Positions 25,201 to 37,034 of a stretch of 64,000 bases of DNA are shown one piece after another. This DNA is from Oryzias latipes (taxonomy: Eukaryota > Chordata > Actinopteri > Beloniformes > Adrianichthyidae): contig NC_019862.2 of NCBI RefSeq assembly GCF_002234675.1, positions 18,809,514 through 18,873,513 on the forward strand, given 5' to 3'. The translations under genes were made by a program, and so were the position numbers. The notes beneath the pieces were generated by a model. It was given only the letters and a program-made list of their open reading frames with translations, ran no database searches and was not told the origin of the DNA. How positions within the stretch are numbered: position 1 is the stretch's first letter; every line of letters begins with the position of its first letter.

Positions 25201-28200
25201 ATGTGAGTATGTGGCCCGTGTGTTCCAGGGTGTTCCCAGCCCTTGCCCAGAACATGTAAGCCATAAAAAGCATGTTGTCGTGTACACTCTTGGGTTGGTT
25301 CCAGCAATCACGTGACCCCAAAAGAGATTCAGTGGGTTCCCATGTTGGATGGATGAAATGTTATTTGTCAACTGTGTTCACAACCAGTAGACAATCAGTA
25401 TTTCCACTTCATAAAGCTTCAGAGTTGCTCAATGTTTAAAAATGTAAAAAAAGTCCTATCAACTGTCAAACCCTTGAGTTTGTGAAATTTGTTCTGGTCA
25501 ATCGGCGGTGTGTGTTGAAGGGAAATCAACAGTCAGGAATCGGCTATATACCCCAAACATTAAACACTACAGTAAATGTATTTGTGTGTTGTTGTTTTTT
25601 ACCACTTTTACTGGTTTCCAGGGGTTCTTCTGCAGCTGCAGGGTCAGATGCTGCCTCCAGTTTTAGCACCAAAACCTCCAGCTCAGCGTTCACTGCGACA
25701 TATCCTCCACACAACGCCACCTCGGAAGAAGACGAGGGGGGGTTAAAAACTGATAAATATTTGCATTTTTATATATATATAAAAAACTCAGCTACTAACT
25801 AAAAATTTGAAAATGGGCATGTTGCAAAAATGTAAGAGCAAAAAAAGGCAGACACCTGTTTAAGAGACATTTTTGGAAGATGCAGGATGACTGAACGCTC
25901 AAAGTCCAAAATGGAAAGATTCGGATGTGATACAGAGGTTGGTCCTGCAAGAAAGTGAAAAAGAATCTCTTTTCAACTTCTGATAATCTGTCAAAACTCT
26001 CACATTACCCTCAGAATGAGGAGTCTTTTAATACAATAATGATAAATCCCGTTTATGCTCCCTCTATGTTTTCTTCCTCACTTTGTGTTGCTTCTACTGC
26101 AGTGAAGACTTTAAATTTGTTAACGCATTCACACATTCTTTATGTTAGGTTACCTTGGCTCGGATTGCAGCTCTGTTGAGAGTTTGGCAAGGAGTTCTGA
26201 ACGCTCTGCTGACTCTGATTCTGCTAATTTTTTAAAACAGCAGAAAAAAAACTTAGCATGCTATTCTTAATAAAAGATCACAAAATAAGAAAATATGCAT
26301 GTTCTATCTTTGGCATGCTTTTGTAGTTGGATCTTACCAAGTTCTGCTGGTTCTGTCTGCTCAGGGTAAAGAGAACCACAGTCTTCTCACAGCCGACTAA
26401 AAGATCCCCGGTGACGGGGCAACACGAAACAGCAATGGGACGCTCTGACATTGGGATCTCAATGATCTCCATCTGCACTCCGCCCCACACCGACGCTCCA
26501 CCCAGCAGGTGGCCCAACAAGCGCACCCCAACCCGACCCTTCTCCTCCGCCTGAAAAGCAACAAACGTACATCAATAACAGAAAATAAAGTTCTGACTGT
26601 GATTCGTGAAAAGGTTTTGTCATTTTTGAGCAACGTACAAACATTTCTAACCATAGGGGACAGAAAATTTCTTATTCTCTGATTTTCTGTATTTATTTAT
26701 TGAGTGTTTTTTTGGCGTTTAATTTATTTATGGAAGCATGAAATTTTTGTACCGACTTTGTTGCTTCAGTAAAAACTGAAATCAAAATGTTGCTAAATAA
26801 ACTCCTTTTTCTTATAAACGCACTACCCGGAGGATTCCTTCAACAGCCTTTGATTTACATCGCATCTTTAAACAATTCTCTTTTATTTTTATGCAAGATT
26901 TTTATATTTACAAGTTAATTTTTATTTTACTGTTTGTTTTGTCAATTTTATTTAAACCAATTCATGCAACCGAATTTTTGTTTTATTCCAGTGAGTTCAA
27001 CTTGGAAATGCACAATCTTAAAATATAGAACTGACTCAGTCAGTTAATACTCAAATCAATCTCTAGATTTCAATCTAGCAAAAAGACAAATGTCTTCCAA
27101 ATGAAAAATATAGATCTTTAAAGTCCCCCTCCGACAAAAATCATGTTTTTTCAGTTTTTGACAAGTACGTGTGGCATTTGTCTGATAAATGAGAACAAAT
27201 CTAACACAAATCATTTCATTTTTGCATTTCTCAGTATTTCTCCTTTTAAATCGCTGTCAATCAAACTGTCGCCATGCTGTTGTGATGTCACAACTGCCAG
27301 GGGGGCCCATGTGCATTGCGCGATCTGTCTCGTCCAGCATGCACAAGCTCAGGTGCGAGAGAAGAGAAGATGGCACATTGCTGCATTGCCCGCACGTATT
27401 TTAAGTGCCTCTAAGGGTGGATTTTGGTGTTGGCTGCATGTATTTAAAATTAAAGTTAAAGTCCCAAATGTGTTCTGTGCATTTGTGTTCTCTCTCTGAC
27501 AGAGTTTGAAGGCTTGCTGAACCATTAAACAGAGAGGGTAAAAATAAAAACAGGAAGAAATTCAGGAGACCTTTCTTATTATTGCCTCGATAAAAAAAAA
27601 AAAAAAAAGTGGACATTAATTATATGACCTAAAATATTTTTGGTAATGGGTGTGTGAACCTGGTAGCGCCAGTTGGTGTAAGCTCTCAGGTAAGTGGCGT
27701 TGTTCTTTTCCTCTATAGTAACCAGGTAGTCTCCTAAGGTGAAGTAAGACAGAAAATATTATTTTCATCCACTGTAAGACAAAGAATTTTATAGCATTTA
27801 TGCTTATGGTTGCAAAGAAAAAAGAATAAATATCTGAACCTATTTTACTGTGTTGAATGCTCTTTACTGTGCCCATGGTGGCGAAGCGACAGAACAGGGG
27901 GCAGCCCTCCTTCTCCAGATTGTATACCTCCACCTATGTTCAGTTCAACAAAGTAAAGTTAGAAAATCCTTAAATGTAAACTTTTAATAAGCAGTCAAAT
28001 TGTTTTCTTAAACAGTATAAGCACATAAAAGATGCAAAAAAAACATACATTGCAATGAAGAAAGAATTTCTATAAAAAGACTGAGGTGACCTTGCATCCT
28101 CCAGTAGCCACGACGAACAGGGCTCCGCCTCCACAGCAGACCAGTCCAGGTTCCTGCTCCACCTTTGCCACAAAGAACTCAAACAGTTCAAACTGCTGCT

Positions 28201-28348
28201 GTGAATCATGGCTACAAAAGCTACTCTCATCTTCAGGTTTGTCAAACAGACATTCATAGTATGGGCCGTCAGTGTGTATTTGTCGTGTTGCACTTGCCTG
28301 GACGATCTGCTGGGACTTGAACGGATGACAGTTGTAGACGTGCACCAT
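13269..28348 (-). CDS. hps3: BLOC-2 complex member HPS3, complete
   Basis: HPS3, with HPS5 and HPS6, forms BLOC-2, a cytosolic complex that directs endosomal cargo to melanosomes and other lysosome-related organelles. Twenty-two coding exons join in phase to 1085 residues: 28348-28091, 27933-27840, 27733-27660, 26550-26338, 26223-26154, 25944-25856, 25720-25603, 24237-24084, 24006-23924, 23844-23679, 23500-23419, 23309-23170, 19816-19708, 19300-19038, 17860-17683, 17502-17269, 16880-16662, 16559-16374, 16284-16180, 14834-14628, 14534-14447, 13396-13269. Family matches run the whole length: [111 protein letters not shown]. It is longer than the human protein (about 1004) through a longer N-terminal segment, a Gly run (792-803) and linkers. 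The clathrin-box region reads ILDFE (248-252). The N-half is expected to be a beta-propeller and the C-half helical repeats. Confidence 0.97.
13487..13505. repeat. Poly-C run, 19 bases
   Basis: A homopolymer in the last HPS3 intron, about 90 bases upstream (on the minus strand) of the final acceptor. The true length is uncertain in any assembly. Confidence 0.9.
14158..14330. repeat. Relic of a dispersed teleost repeat
   Basis: It contains 'ACAGCGAATCATCTTCCTC' and 'TTTATCCAGGTTTGGGACC', hallmarks of a repeat common in fish genomes. The segment at 15195-15330 shares the 'CACAGCGAATCA-CTTCCTC' core. It lies in the last HPS3 intron (13397-14446). Confidence 0.5.
15195..15330. repeat. Relic of the same dispersed teleost repeat family as 14158-14330
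   Basis: It contains 'GGGTCGCCACAGCGAATCAG' followed by 'CTTCCTCCATCTAACCC' and 'CTGCATCCTCTACTCTAACA'. It lies in the HPS3 intron 14835-16179, just left of the MITE. Confidence 0.55.
15489..16151. mobile_element. Non-autonomous DNA transposon (MITE) with ~70-bp compound terminal inverted repeats
   Basis: The left end 15489-15557 and the right end 16081-16151 are inverted copies that differ at only a few positions. Both start CGGTGT(G/A)GGTACCGG. Inside each arm the unit CCGGATGTTCTCGGG occurs twice and GGTCCTTC twice. The interior has no transposase. No clear target-site duplication was seen, so the superfamily is unassigned. The element lies in an HPS3 intron, its right edge 27 bases from the splice donor of the exon ending at 16180. 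Confidence 0.8.
16797..16832 (-). repeat. Coding (GGA)n microsatellite: 12-glycine tract in HPS3
   Basis: A TCC/GGA trinucleotide run inside HPS3 exon 17 encodes residues 792-803, all glycine, between 'EEPRLLLH' and '[10 protein letters not shown]'. Eleven GGA codons are followed by GGC. From memory, human HPS3 has a short non-Gly linker here. Confidence 0.95.
19450..19653. mobile_element. Short palindromic MITE, probably hAT type
   Basis: The outer ends are inverted copies: CAGTGTTTCCCAACCCTGG at 19450 and, read in reverse, CAGTGTTACCCAACCCTGG at 19653. Matching segments follow inward (GGTCCTA-GGGCACACTGTCCTGCAT). This is a widespread fish repeat type. It lies in the HPS3 intron 19301-19707. 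No convincing 8-base duplication was seen. Confidence 0.75.
20935..21075. repeat. 3' piece of a teleost dispersed repeat ending GGATGGATGGA
   Basis: It contains 'GGCCTGGGATAGGCTCCAGC', then a diverged tail ending in GGGGATGGATGGAC. It shares this tail type with 25030-25360 and 46600-46705. It lies in the HPS3 intron 19817-23169. Confidence 0.6.
21552..22738. mobile_element. Decayed pogo-like (Tc1/mariner superfamily) DNA transposon relic
   Basis: The ends are inverted: TA-CTGTAATTTCC at the left and, read in reverse, TA-CCGTAATTTCC at 22738. Each is flanked by TA, the target of this superfamily, and followed by 'TATAAACCGC' or 'CTATAGAGCGC'. On the plus strand the interior retains short frames. 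One, near 21770-21959, includes [13 protein letters not shown], resembling the helix-turn-helix of pogo-type transposases. Another, near 21973-22104, has acidic text ([15 protein letters not shown]) typical of a pogo-like C-terminus. No intact transposase remains. It lies in the large HPS3 intron 19817-23169. Confidence 0.6.
22284..22302. repeat. Poly-C run, 19 bases
   Basis: A homopolymer inside the pogo-like relic, beside a CG-rich segment (GGCGGCCGCGTCGC). Confidence 0.9.
25030..25360 (+). repeat. Full-length-like copy of a teleost dispersed repeat ending in GGATGGATGAA
   Basis: Diagnostic phrases are GCAAGAAGGCCCTGGTTTGA, GTGCATGTTCTCCGTGTGCA and CTCTAAATTGCCTCTAGGTG, with a TTGGATGGATGAA tail. 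The family is common in fish; its Repbase name was not determined. It lies in the HPS3 intron between exons at 25603 and 24237. Confidence 0.65.
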
Positions 28349-28430
28349 GTTTGCTCCGCAAACCAGTTGTGCATGGAAATCGTTTTAGTCACTCTGTTGA
28401 AGATTTCATCTCTACGTCTGTCTATGACAG
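28349..28430 (-). other. hps3: 5' UTR part of HPS3 exon 2, with overlapping upstream ORF
   Basis: On the minus strand a pyrimidine-rich acceptor (TTTTTTTTCTCTAG) ends at 28431, so 82 bases of leader precede the HPS3 ATG at 28348. An upstream ATG at 28374, in weak context (T at -3, C at +4), is out of frame. Through the first splice it stays open for about 117 codons, ending in the next exon. The HPS3 ATG has strong context (A at -3, G at +4). Confidence 0.6.
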
Positions 28431-28439
28431 CTAGAGAAA

Positions 28440-30527
28440 AAAAAAAACACAAGCCTCACTAGTTTGAAGGAAATGTAACCTCCGAGCAGAACAACAGTAA
28501 TGGAAAAGCCTTCCTTCAAAATAACATTGCTTAAAGAGAAGTAAATATAGTCATTAAGAAGGTTATTCAACTAAGAGGAACAAAATAACAGAGAAAAACT
28601 TCTGAAGGACTGAGTAATAGTTTTAACATAACTCTGATTTGTATTTTAAAAGTTAAAATATTGCACAAATACTAAAAAGGTTTTACATTAAAGTCGAAAT
28701 TCTAATATTTGCATATTATTGAAAGAAAATATGAAAATAACTGAAGAAATAGGTAATAGTTTGATGCCAATTTGGAAAAAGCAATGTGTTTAATACTGTG
28801 CAGAGTAAATAAGACATTCAAATTTGTGCATGGTTGCGAACATTTATTATTTCAAATGTATTAAAGTATGTGTTGACCAATATGGTAAAATATATATGTA
28901 AAGATTTGAAAGGTTTAATTTTTTCTTCAAAAATATAAAATCAATCCTAGGAAAAATAATGTAGTTTTAACTCTCAGGTGTTGCAACAGCAAGTCTATTA
29001 TATGTCTGAGATTATAAAATGTTATGCAGATGTCATGATTTGTAGTTTATTTTGATTAAATAGTCAAAACTGAACTATATCTGTAATATTTACTTTGAAC
29101 AATGATTGGATTCATATCATAATTTGTGGTTGCTGTTACGATTCATAGTAATTCATTTTGAACGAATCCTTGTATCTCTTGCAAGATTGTTCAGTGTAAA
29201 TTAAATATGTGTACAAACACACATGTCAACACGAATTGATGGCAAATTTGTTCACATTTTAGTTTCATATAGTTCAGCCCAATGTTGTTATTCCACATAA
29301 AATGAATCCAAACAGAACATAATTAGAACATTCCACCACACAGGACTTTGCTAAATTCAAAGTCTTTCACCACGTTGGACTGGAATGATGGCTTGGTTGT
29401 TATCGTGGTGTAAATCTGTGTGATACGCATACTGCAAAAGACGGAAAAAATTGCAATAAATGGTTTCCTCAAATGTGCTAAAACAATCTTATGGCAACTT
29501 GAAGTATTTAACAAATTAAATATCCCTTTATACATTTGACCAATCAGATGGAGATCTTATGTCCCATGATCGCCTCCTGTGTAGACGAGGGTCATTTGGA
29601 GTGTAAATTTAAAACTGTAAGAGTGAAATGGAAATTGTGTTTTTGGTAGTTTTGTTATTTGTTCATGTACCGCAAGTTATATCGTCATCGCAATATTGAT
29701 CACTAATATTGCAAGTTTTCCTCATATCTTGCAGCCCTACTTGGTTATTCCAAAATAAACCTATCGTATCTAAATGTTAATGGCATTTTCCTATATCAAT
29801 TATAATCGTTTTATTTTATTTTGAAACGATATCATGGTATAGGGACATTCAATTAACAACTTGACTCAGACACATGAATCGTCACACCCCTACAGCCAGC
29901 CAGCCATAAATAAGAAAATAATCATTTATGACGAACTGAGAGACTGAGAGTATTTCTTTCTTTTTTTATATTTTATTTTATTTATTTATTTTTGAGTTTT
30001 AACATCATAACTCTGCTCAATTAAAGTCAAAAGAAATGTGCAGGAGGGGTACTTTAGGGGTTCTTTTATGAAGTTTTTCCGAGTAAAATTGTCACTTGTT
30101 ACTTTCCATACTTTCCGTCTGAGCGTTTCCTCCTCCTACTGCTAGGGTACAGAAATCCGGATACACAAAACCGTGAAGACAATTTTAAAATAATACCATG
30201 ACCATCACGACCACCCTCCATTCAAAACAAAAGCTAAAAAACAGGAACTTACATCATTGTGAAACGCCACAACTACTATCAGTGGGTGAAAGTAGAAAGT
30301 CGGTGGTAACAGCAGTAAAACATTTCATCTGCAGAGTAGTCAGTCAGCGGCTACAGTCTAGAGCAGCAGAAACGGGGCAGCGGCTGTTTGTCCCGTGTTC
30401 TCCCCTAATCAACGTCACATGCCGCAGTCTAGAGAGCAGCAGCTCCGAAGGCTGTAGCTTCATTCTCTATACTTTAGCGCCGCTTCTATAACAACATAGG
30501 ACGGAAAGACAGTATTTTTAAAAATAC
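28440..30527. other. First HPS3 intron (inferred); no further gene seen
   Basis: AT-rich DNA without exon-like frames. Parts of 28980-29895 look like an old transposon: ATCGTCACACCCCTACAGC at the right side resembles a hAT end. No matching left end was found. Confidence 0.4.
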
Positions 30528-30625
30528 CTTCATCTATTTCTCAGCCTTCCAGCGTCCATTTGTCTTCCTGCTTCTGCAATTCCGCTACAACTTATTGATT
30601 TCACCATGAAAAAAGAGGAAGTGAA
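30528..30625 (-). other. hps3: Candidate non-coding first exon of HPS3
   Basis: On the minus strand a consensus-like donor, ATGAAG|GTATTT, sits at 30527-30528. The segment before it is richer in GC than its surroundings. It would splice to the acceptor at 28431. The 5' boundary is a guess from the CCAAT boxes beyond it. Confidence 0.45.
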
Positions 30626-30659
30626 CCTTCAACCACAACAGCTATGCGCCCGCCTCTTC

Positions 30660-30715
30660 TCAATTCCGATTGGTTCTTGGATCTGCTTATTTGCGTTCGA
30701 CGTTTCTATTGGCTG
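30660..30715 (-). promoter_or_regulatory. hps3: Candidate HPS3 promoter with two CCAAT boxes
   Basis: ATTGG occurs at 30669-30673 and 30708-30712, reading CCAAT on the minus strand about 40 bases apart and upstream of the inferred exon 1. Paired CCAAT boxes without a clear TATA suit a housekeeping-type promoter. Confidence 0.4.
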
Positions 30716-30719
30716 TTGG

Positions 30720-32555
30720 TGGTAATCACTTTTAAAGAGTTTTAACGACGCGGAGTGAAGAAGGATGGGGAGGGAAAAGCTTTAATTTTTGAGAGAAAAA
30801 AATATATTTAGGTAATACAACAAAAAATATCTAGATATATGTATGTTTATTACGTAATGAAACCGACACAAAGAAGATTTTTCATTACTTATTGTACGTA
30901 TACACTGCAGTTCTTTTCTTAAACGTATCAAACGTACCTGAGAAAATATTTAAACTTTTGCTGAAGTTTCAAAATAACCAATCCGGATTTATGAAGAAAA
31001 GTTGCTATTATAATATTAGGGGATTTAACATCGTTTAAAAAAATGTTGACTTGAATAAAAAAGAATCAGGTATACAAAGATGAAAGATTACATGGTGTGA
31101 AAATAGACAATGTTTTGTAATTTAATGTAATGTTTTACATAATTTCTAATGCAGAAATTGAACATTTTTTCCTCAAACTTATTTTGTAATAATGTTTATA
31201 GCACTTATTTTACAGGATGCCAAAAATAAACAAAAACACAACAACAGTTTAAAGCTCCCTATGAATCAGTAAAATATCCAGATGTTTCCCAGGTTTGATC
31301 AAAATGCAAAAGTTTTGTTTTTTAAAAGAATATGCTAATCCCATTATTATGGATCAATAATTTGATGTGTTACATTAAATTTTACTAAGAAAAAAAATCC
31401 ACTAGATTCTGTTGAATGTTACAAACCCAAAGTAATGTATAAGATGAAAAAAGAGACTTTTTAAAACGATATAGAATTAAAAAAAAATAAAACCAAAACG
31501 TGCTGTGGAATGATGAAAATGTATTGTTGATTAAATCCGTTTTCAACATCAAACCCTTAAATTTCTGTTTAAACTTTGTATTTTTGTTTGAAAAAAAACA
31601 AAACAATGTTTTCTCTGATTTTGCAGATTTAGCTCCATAATATAATTATATCCACTTTTAGCACAGTCTCCAGTATGTAGTTTCGTGAGACAACATAGGT
31701 CCGTTCACAATGTGCGCATGCGCACAATGTAGAAAGAAGTTCTGTTGGTGCTGTCATTAAGTGCACTTCAGACATATTTCCGCCGCAAGAGGGCAACAAA
31801 GGCAAACAACACCACACACAGATTTTATTAGTGTGCTGTGAATGCAGAATATCTGTAGTCTTTTTATTTATTTATTATTATTTTAGAAATTTGTCTTGAG
31901 GTGAACTAAAAGTGCAGTTTTATATATTAACAAATGCATTTTGAAACATTTTGACCTGTAGGCTCAGATGGAAATGGTTTAAATAATCCATTGGCAGAAC
32001 TTTAATTTAGTAAACTCCTGAGAAAACCAACTACTTATTAGTTATTATTTTGATTAACAAAAAATGTAAACAAAATTAGCAAATGCCTGTGTGGTTTAAA
32101 AAAATACAACAACAAGACAACATATTTATTTGTTCTTCCAATTAAGGTTCAGCCAGTAACGGGGAAAAAAATAGATAGTCCCATAGTACATGGGATAGTG
32201 TAATGACACAGTTTTTTCTGCAAATCATGTCGTGATAATAAACCAGATGTACAGCAAATGACAACAGTTAAACTCTTATTTTGTGCTAAAAATGACTAAC
32301 AGCCTACAGGAAAGGATACATGTAAACATTCTGCTTAATATCCTACATTCTGGTTCCTCTGAAGTACTTTCCATGCCCTCTCTGGCTGCAAAGCCACAAG
32401 AAATAAGGAGAGATGCTTTTAATTTCTTTCAGAAAACAGGAATTCAGGTAAAGCACGTGGTTTCCATTCCTAGAGGATAACACTCCTGGGGGGGCTTTCC
32501 AGTTAATTAACACCACCTTGATCTGCATTGACCCCTCCTCTTATTCTGTCACTGC
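30720..32555. other. Divergent intergenic region between HPS3 and the SAM-domain gene
   Basis: Roughly 1.9 kb of AT-rich DNA with no recognisable exon. HPS3 is transcribed leftward and the SAM gene rightward from its two sides. No shared promoter element stood out. Confidence 0.45.
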
Positions 32556-32559
32556 ATCA

Positions 32560-32769
32560 TAAGGTATAGTTATAGCAACCTGAGCACTCGAGAGGGTGCT
32601 TTGCAGAGCGCAGAGCTGATGCTGTCAGGAGGGTTTCTGCTGTGGTTTTGACTGCCATCCACCGACTGAACACAGTTTTCTGCTTCAAGTGGAGAGGAGA
32701 TCCTACAGTGGGCTTATCAGTGCTCAGCCTCAGTAGACTGCTGCACATTCCTGCAGATCGTGTACCAAG
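32560..32769 (+). other. Candidate non-coding first exon of the SAM-domain gene
   Basis: A GC-richer segment ends in the strong donor ACCAAG|GTAAGA at 32769-32771. It has no in-frame ATG leading into the coding exon. It would splice to the acceptor TTTTGTTTTAG at 41750-41760, giving an intron of about 9 kb. The 5' limit is uncertain. Confidence 0.45.
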
Positions 32770-34182
32770 GTAAGAATTTTATTTCTCAGACTGATGAGAA
32801 TTTTGAATTGAAAATGATAGCTATAAAGTCAATAGAGTTTTTTTGATGTATGCATTCATGACTATTTAGTTATTTGTGAACTGTAAAACACTTAATTATA
32901 GGTTTACGAAGGAAAAACAAGCATATTATGTTAAAGTATTTCAAGACTAGAGAAACAGTGGGAACCTTCTGCAACCTTTTCATAATAAAACAAGTGCAGA
33001 AGCAATGTTGTTAGAAGATCTGCAGCACGCTATGCAGAAACATGCCAACTCTGGCTCTGCTTCAAATCTGTATCATGCAATTTAAACATCATTCCAGCTC
33101 TGCCTGAGCTGCTATCAGATGAACTTTTTTTTTAAACAAGCACAAGTCATAACCTGGCCTCTTTTTTAAATATCTTAGTTGAATTTTCTGCAACATGAAA
33201 AGCATGATTCTTTTAAAAACTGCATTTGTTATTTAGGTTTTTGAAGGAGTGAATAGATAAGGATTCGAGATTTTAGTTCCCTGCTGAACCTAGAGGTGAA
33301 TCTCTCAATTGTTAATAAATTCAAGGAAAATCTTTCTTAAAACTGCTCGTAAATTACTTATTGTAAAAGGGTTCTTGGATGCAAGCAAGAGTATGTAAAA
33401 TGTGCAACAAACCATAAAAAGGAGAGTTAGACAGAAAAACTATGCTTTGATTAACCTGAATTTACACCAGGGATTGGTGTCAAAGTATGTTCTTTCAATC
33501 AGAAAAAAAAGCCAAGTTTTGACTTAAAAATGTATACGTTTATGGAGTTAAATGATCTCGACAAACTCATTGCTCCCTCTTGATTTACAATGCTTGCTTA
33601 AACTAACACAAACTTGGGAAAATGAGAAACATCAGAAAAGAAAGGTTGGACCATTGAAAAGTGCTGATGTTGTGGTACAGTGTGAGGACAGCCTTCTCTG
33701 CTCAAGCACAATGAAAGAAGTGCAGTGAAAGTCATCTTAAATTTCACAAAAATACAATGTTTCTGCTTTCCAGCCAACTGCATGCCCAGCCATGCTTGAC
33801 ATGCACCAGTGTGCATGAGTGAGAAAACCATCTGTGTGAAGGACAAAAATGACTTGAAAACATCATTCGTTTTATTAACGCTCTGACGGCACATGTACAT
33901 AAGCACCATCTTTCTAACTCTTAGGCTTATAAAATTCTTTATGATAACTTTGAAAATTCTAGTTAAAAAGTTGGGATGAAGGATGAAACACACACCTGAA
34001 GCAGAAAGTCAGTGTGCTCATTAGTGCAAAACTCAACAGGGGAAGCAAACAGGTGAGATGAGGGGCGGAGTTAGGAGGACAGTGGATGAGAGGAGGTTTC
34101 GGTTAAGATAGAAAAAACATATGTTAAAGAAAAAAAGATTTGACGTTTAAAAAGAATAAAAAACTTTTAAAAGTGAGTTGAT

Positions 34183-34770
34183 TAAGTTTATGTCCCACTC
34201 CGAACGTTTTTTTTAATCTATTTTAAGTGTTGGTCTTTTAATTGTGGTAATGCTGTTTTTAGCCAAAATCAAAAAGCTTTTTAGGACATATTTCCTGCAG
34301 GGCAGCAGTACTTCATCAGAAATTCACCTCTGAGTTGTAGGCAGGACTTTTGGCGCAAAGTAAGCCTGCTCTCATTTACCATCATCCCTTTATTTACACT
34401 CTCTCCCGCTAGCTTGTAGCCGGGACTTTAGGGATGGAGCAAACCCACCCCCCACCCTATCAGTTCTCTGTTTACATGTTGTCTTGCTAGCTTACAGCCC
34501 CTCACAACCCCAATGGATCTATTTGTCAGCAGGTGGATGCACCAGAAGTGGCTTGCAGTAGTACAGTAGCTTTTACGTCACATTTACAAGCTTTTTTCAA
34601 CTGCATGTTTGCATCTGCTCCTGATTCACAATGATTTCACTATAAAAATACTCACAAATACAATTTTAAGCTTATTGTATTTATATGTCTTTCATCATGA
34701 CGAAAAAGTCACAAGAACATGTTAAAAGCATCAAGAACAGGATTTTTATTGGCATGGGACTTTAAAGCAT
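34183..34770. mobile_element. Non-autonomous element, family X copy 1
   Basis: It begins near TTTATGTCCCACTCCGAACG and ends near GGCATGGGACTTTAAAGC, so the outer bases are short inverted repeats (TTTA-GTCCCA). The internal text 'ATGGATCTATTTGTCAGCAG' and 'TCACAAGAACATGTTAAAAG' recurs at 56240-56530 and, inverted, at 57060-57620 and 60590-61075. No protein-coding capacity was seen. Confidence 0.6.
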
Positions 34771-37034
34771 AGGGGGGAAAAACGAATAAATGGAGCATTT
34801 TTAACTAGGTGGTATCCCAATGGGCATTGATCATTAGTCTCATATTGAAGAAGCCTCTTCAAGTAGTCACACAGTCATGGTAAGTGTCCCAGAACTGTCC
34901 CAATCTGCTCTCAATTTAGTTAAGAAGTGTACAACTGTGTGAGTCCTCTTCAGTGGGAAATAGAAGCATTTACAAAAATCTCTTCTAAGTGGTGCTCGAC
35001 TTAAATGTTTGCATCAGCACATTTTTAGCCCGGATTTCCTCAGGTGTTTGTGCCCCATTCATGTGTGTTTTGTGTGATTTGAAATTTAAAAAAAAGTATT
35101 CACTGTCTAATAAGAACAGTTCTAAGGTAACTTCCTTTTTTTCTTTAACAGTTTTTATGGGAGTTATAGGTGGTTTGTTTATTTTTTACCAAGAAAGCTT
35201 TCTAAGATGTTTTATAAGAACGGAACCAGAAACTAAAACTGGTATAAGTTACAGATTAAAAGCATCCTGGTACAAAGCATGTTCAAGTGAAGCTACTTGC
35301 ATCATTTGAGATAAAACTCACATCTCTGGCATTCCTAATCAACTCTGCATTTATGAATAGATCTAAAAAAAGTAATATTTTTACCAATTTAAAAAAAAAC
35401 AGAAAAATGTTTTGTTGCTGGAGATCAAGCGCATCGAACTTCCAACAGGAGACCCTTTGCTGTTGAATTTCATCTCGCTCTGTAGCCACTGTAACTCACA
35501 TTCAGTGAACAGTTCTAGACATGTTCTAAAGGCAATAATCTAGCCAAAGAGAGAAAATTATATTCATCCTGTCACTGTGTATTTTCACAACTCAGAAGTG
35601 CAGCAGTTCACTTTATGAACTGTAATCTTCCTGTCTGCGTATCAGCAGGCCGGTTCAATTTTGTTTGAACTAAAAAAAAGTACAAATTGTTTGGTGCCCA
35701 AGTTAACACGTTAAATGTGTGATTTTATTGTTTTCTTAAAATGCAGTTAATCCTCTTTTTTTTTTTTTACTGCTGTGTCCCACAAACCCAGATTGACCCT
35801 AAAATTGACTAAATCACTAAAAAATGTACAAAAACCAAATATAATTAAAATAATGTTCGACTTGTTTACTGTCCAATCAGCATAAATATTGACGGGCAAA
35901 TTCAATCTGATGATCGAGCAAGAACTTGTTGTAGAAAATGTTATCAGGAAGGTTTGGTTGTGCCAATGGCTCTTTGCTGAATTGTAGCTGTTTTAACATC
36001 CTTGTTATTGAGCATCCTTTTTATGCAACTCGATATGAAAATTCCTGCATATGGCTGCAGAACCAATGCTTGAGTCAGCAATTGTCTTTAAAATATTACA
36101 AAGAAAGCACAGTTATAGGTATATTAAATAGTTTTCATCTGCTAATGCAGAATTTAACATCATTTGTTCCACAGCTACAAGACAACTACAGTGTGTTTAC
36201 AAAGTGAAAGGCATAAATGTTGCTTACAATCCTTTATATAGCTTCATCATCAAGGTTTTGTGTGCTGAAAGATTTTGTACTATATAGCTGGCCATCGTCA
36301 CCAATAGACTTGTGTCTAATGTTTCAGATTTACTTAAAAAACACACAAAAAGTATACAAACAAGGTGGGCAAAAAATTACAACCCTGTTCATTTTTATTG
36401 AACCATTTATAAGAAACTGGAAATTTTTAATTTTGGGTGAACTTCTGTGTTGGAATTATTGACTGTGTTCGAGAACTGGACTTAGTGACGTTTCCTCCCC
36501 TCGTATTCCAAATAGAAAGCACCCACTGGCTCCAAGAAGCCGAAATCCTATAGACTTCTATTGAGAAATAAACAGCTACTATTTTCTCAATAGAAATAAT
36601 AGCTGTTTTTGTCAGAATAGGTTATTTTTGTCAGAATAACCATTCTTGCTCGTCTGCCTTTTTAAAACATCTTTTAAGTTATTCAGTTTATACTCTGACC
36701 AAAAAGATGCTTCAATGAAAGTATGTGGTGCCTGCTGGCCTTACGTCGGATGTTCAAAACGTTTCACTGACAGATTTATGACCAACTACTGCTTACTGAT
36801 GACATCTGCCTACAACATGACGGCATCCGTAATGCAAAAGAGTGACAACTGAGCTGACTTTATTTGGTTGAAGCCAGAAGTAAAATGATTTTCTAAAGGT
36901 GGAATCCCACTAACTAGGTCCAGTTCTCATTAACAATCAGTCATTGGATAAATATATGTTCTTATAAAATTCAAGATGAAAAAAGATGGTCAAATGTGGA
37001 CGATTCTCTGGTTTCTGCTTTGAAATGTAAGTTT

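Noticed and set aside
27970..28452. 160-codon minus-strand open frame covering the HPS3 first coding exon
   Set aside because: Most of it runs out of frame with HPS3 and into introns. Only the part from 28374 is kept, as an upstream ORF.
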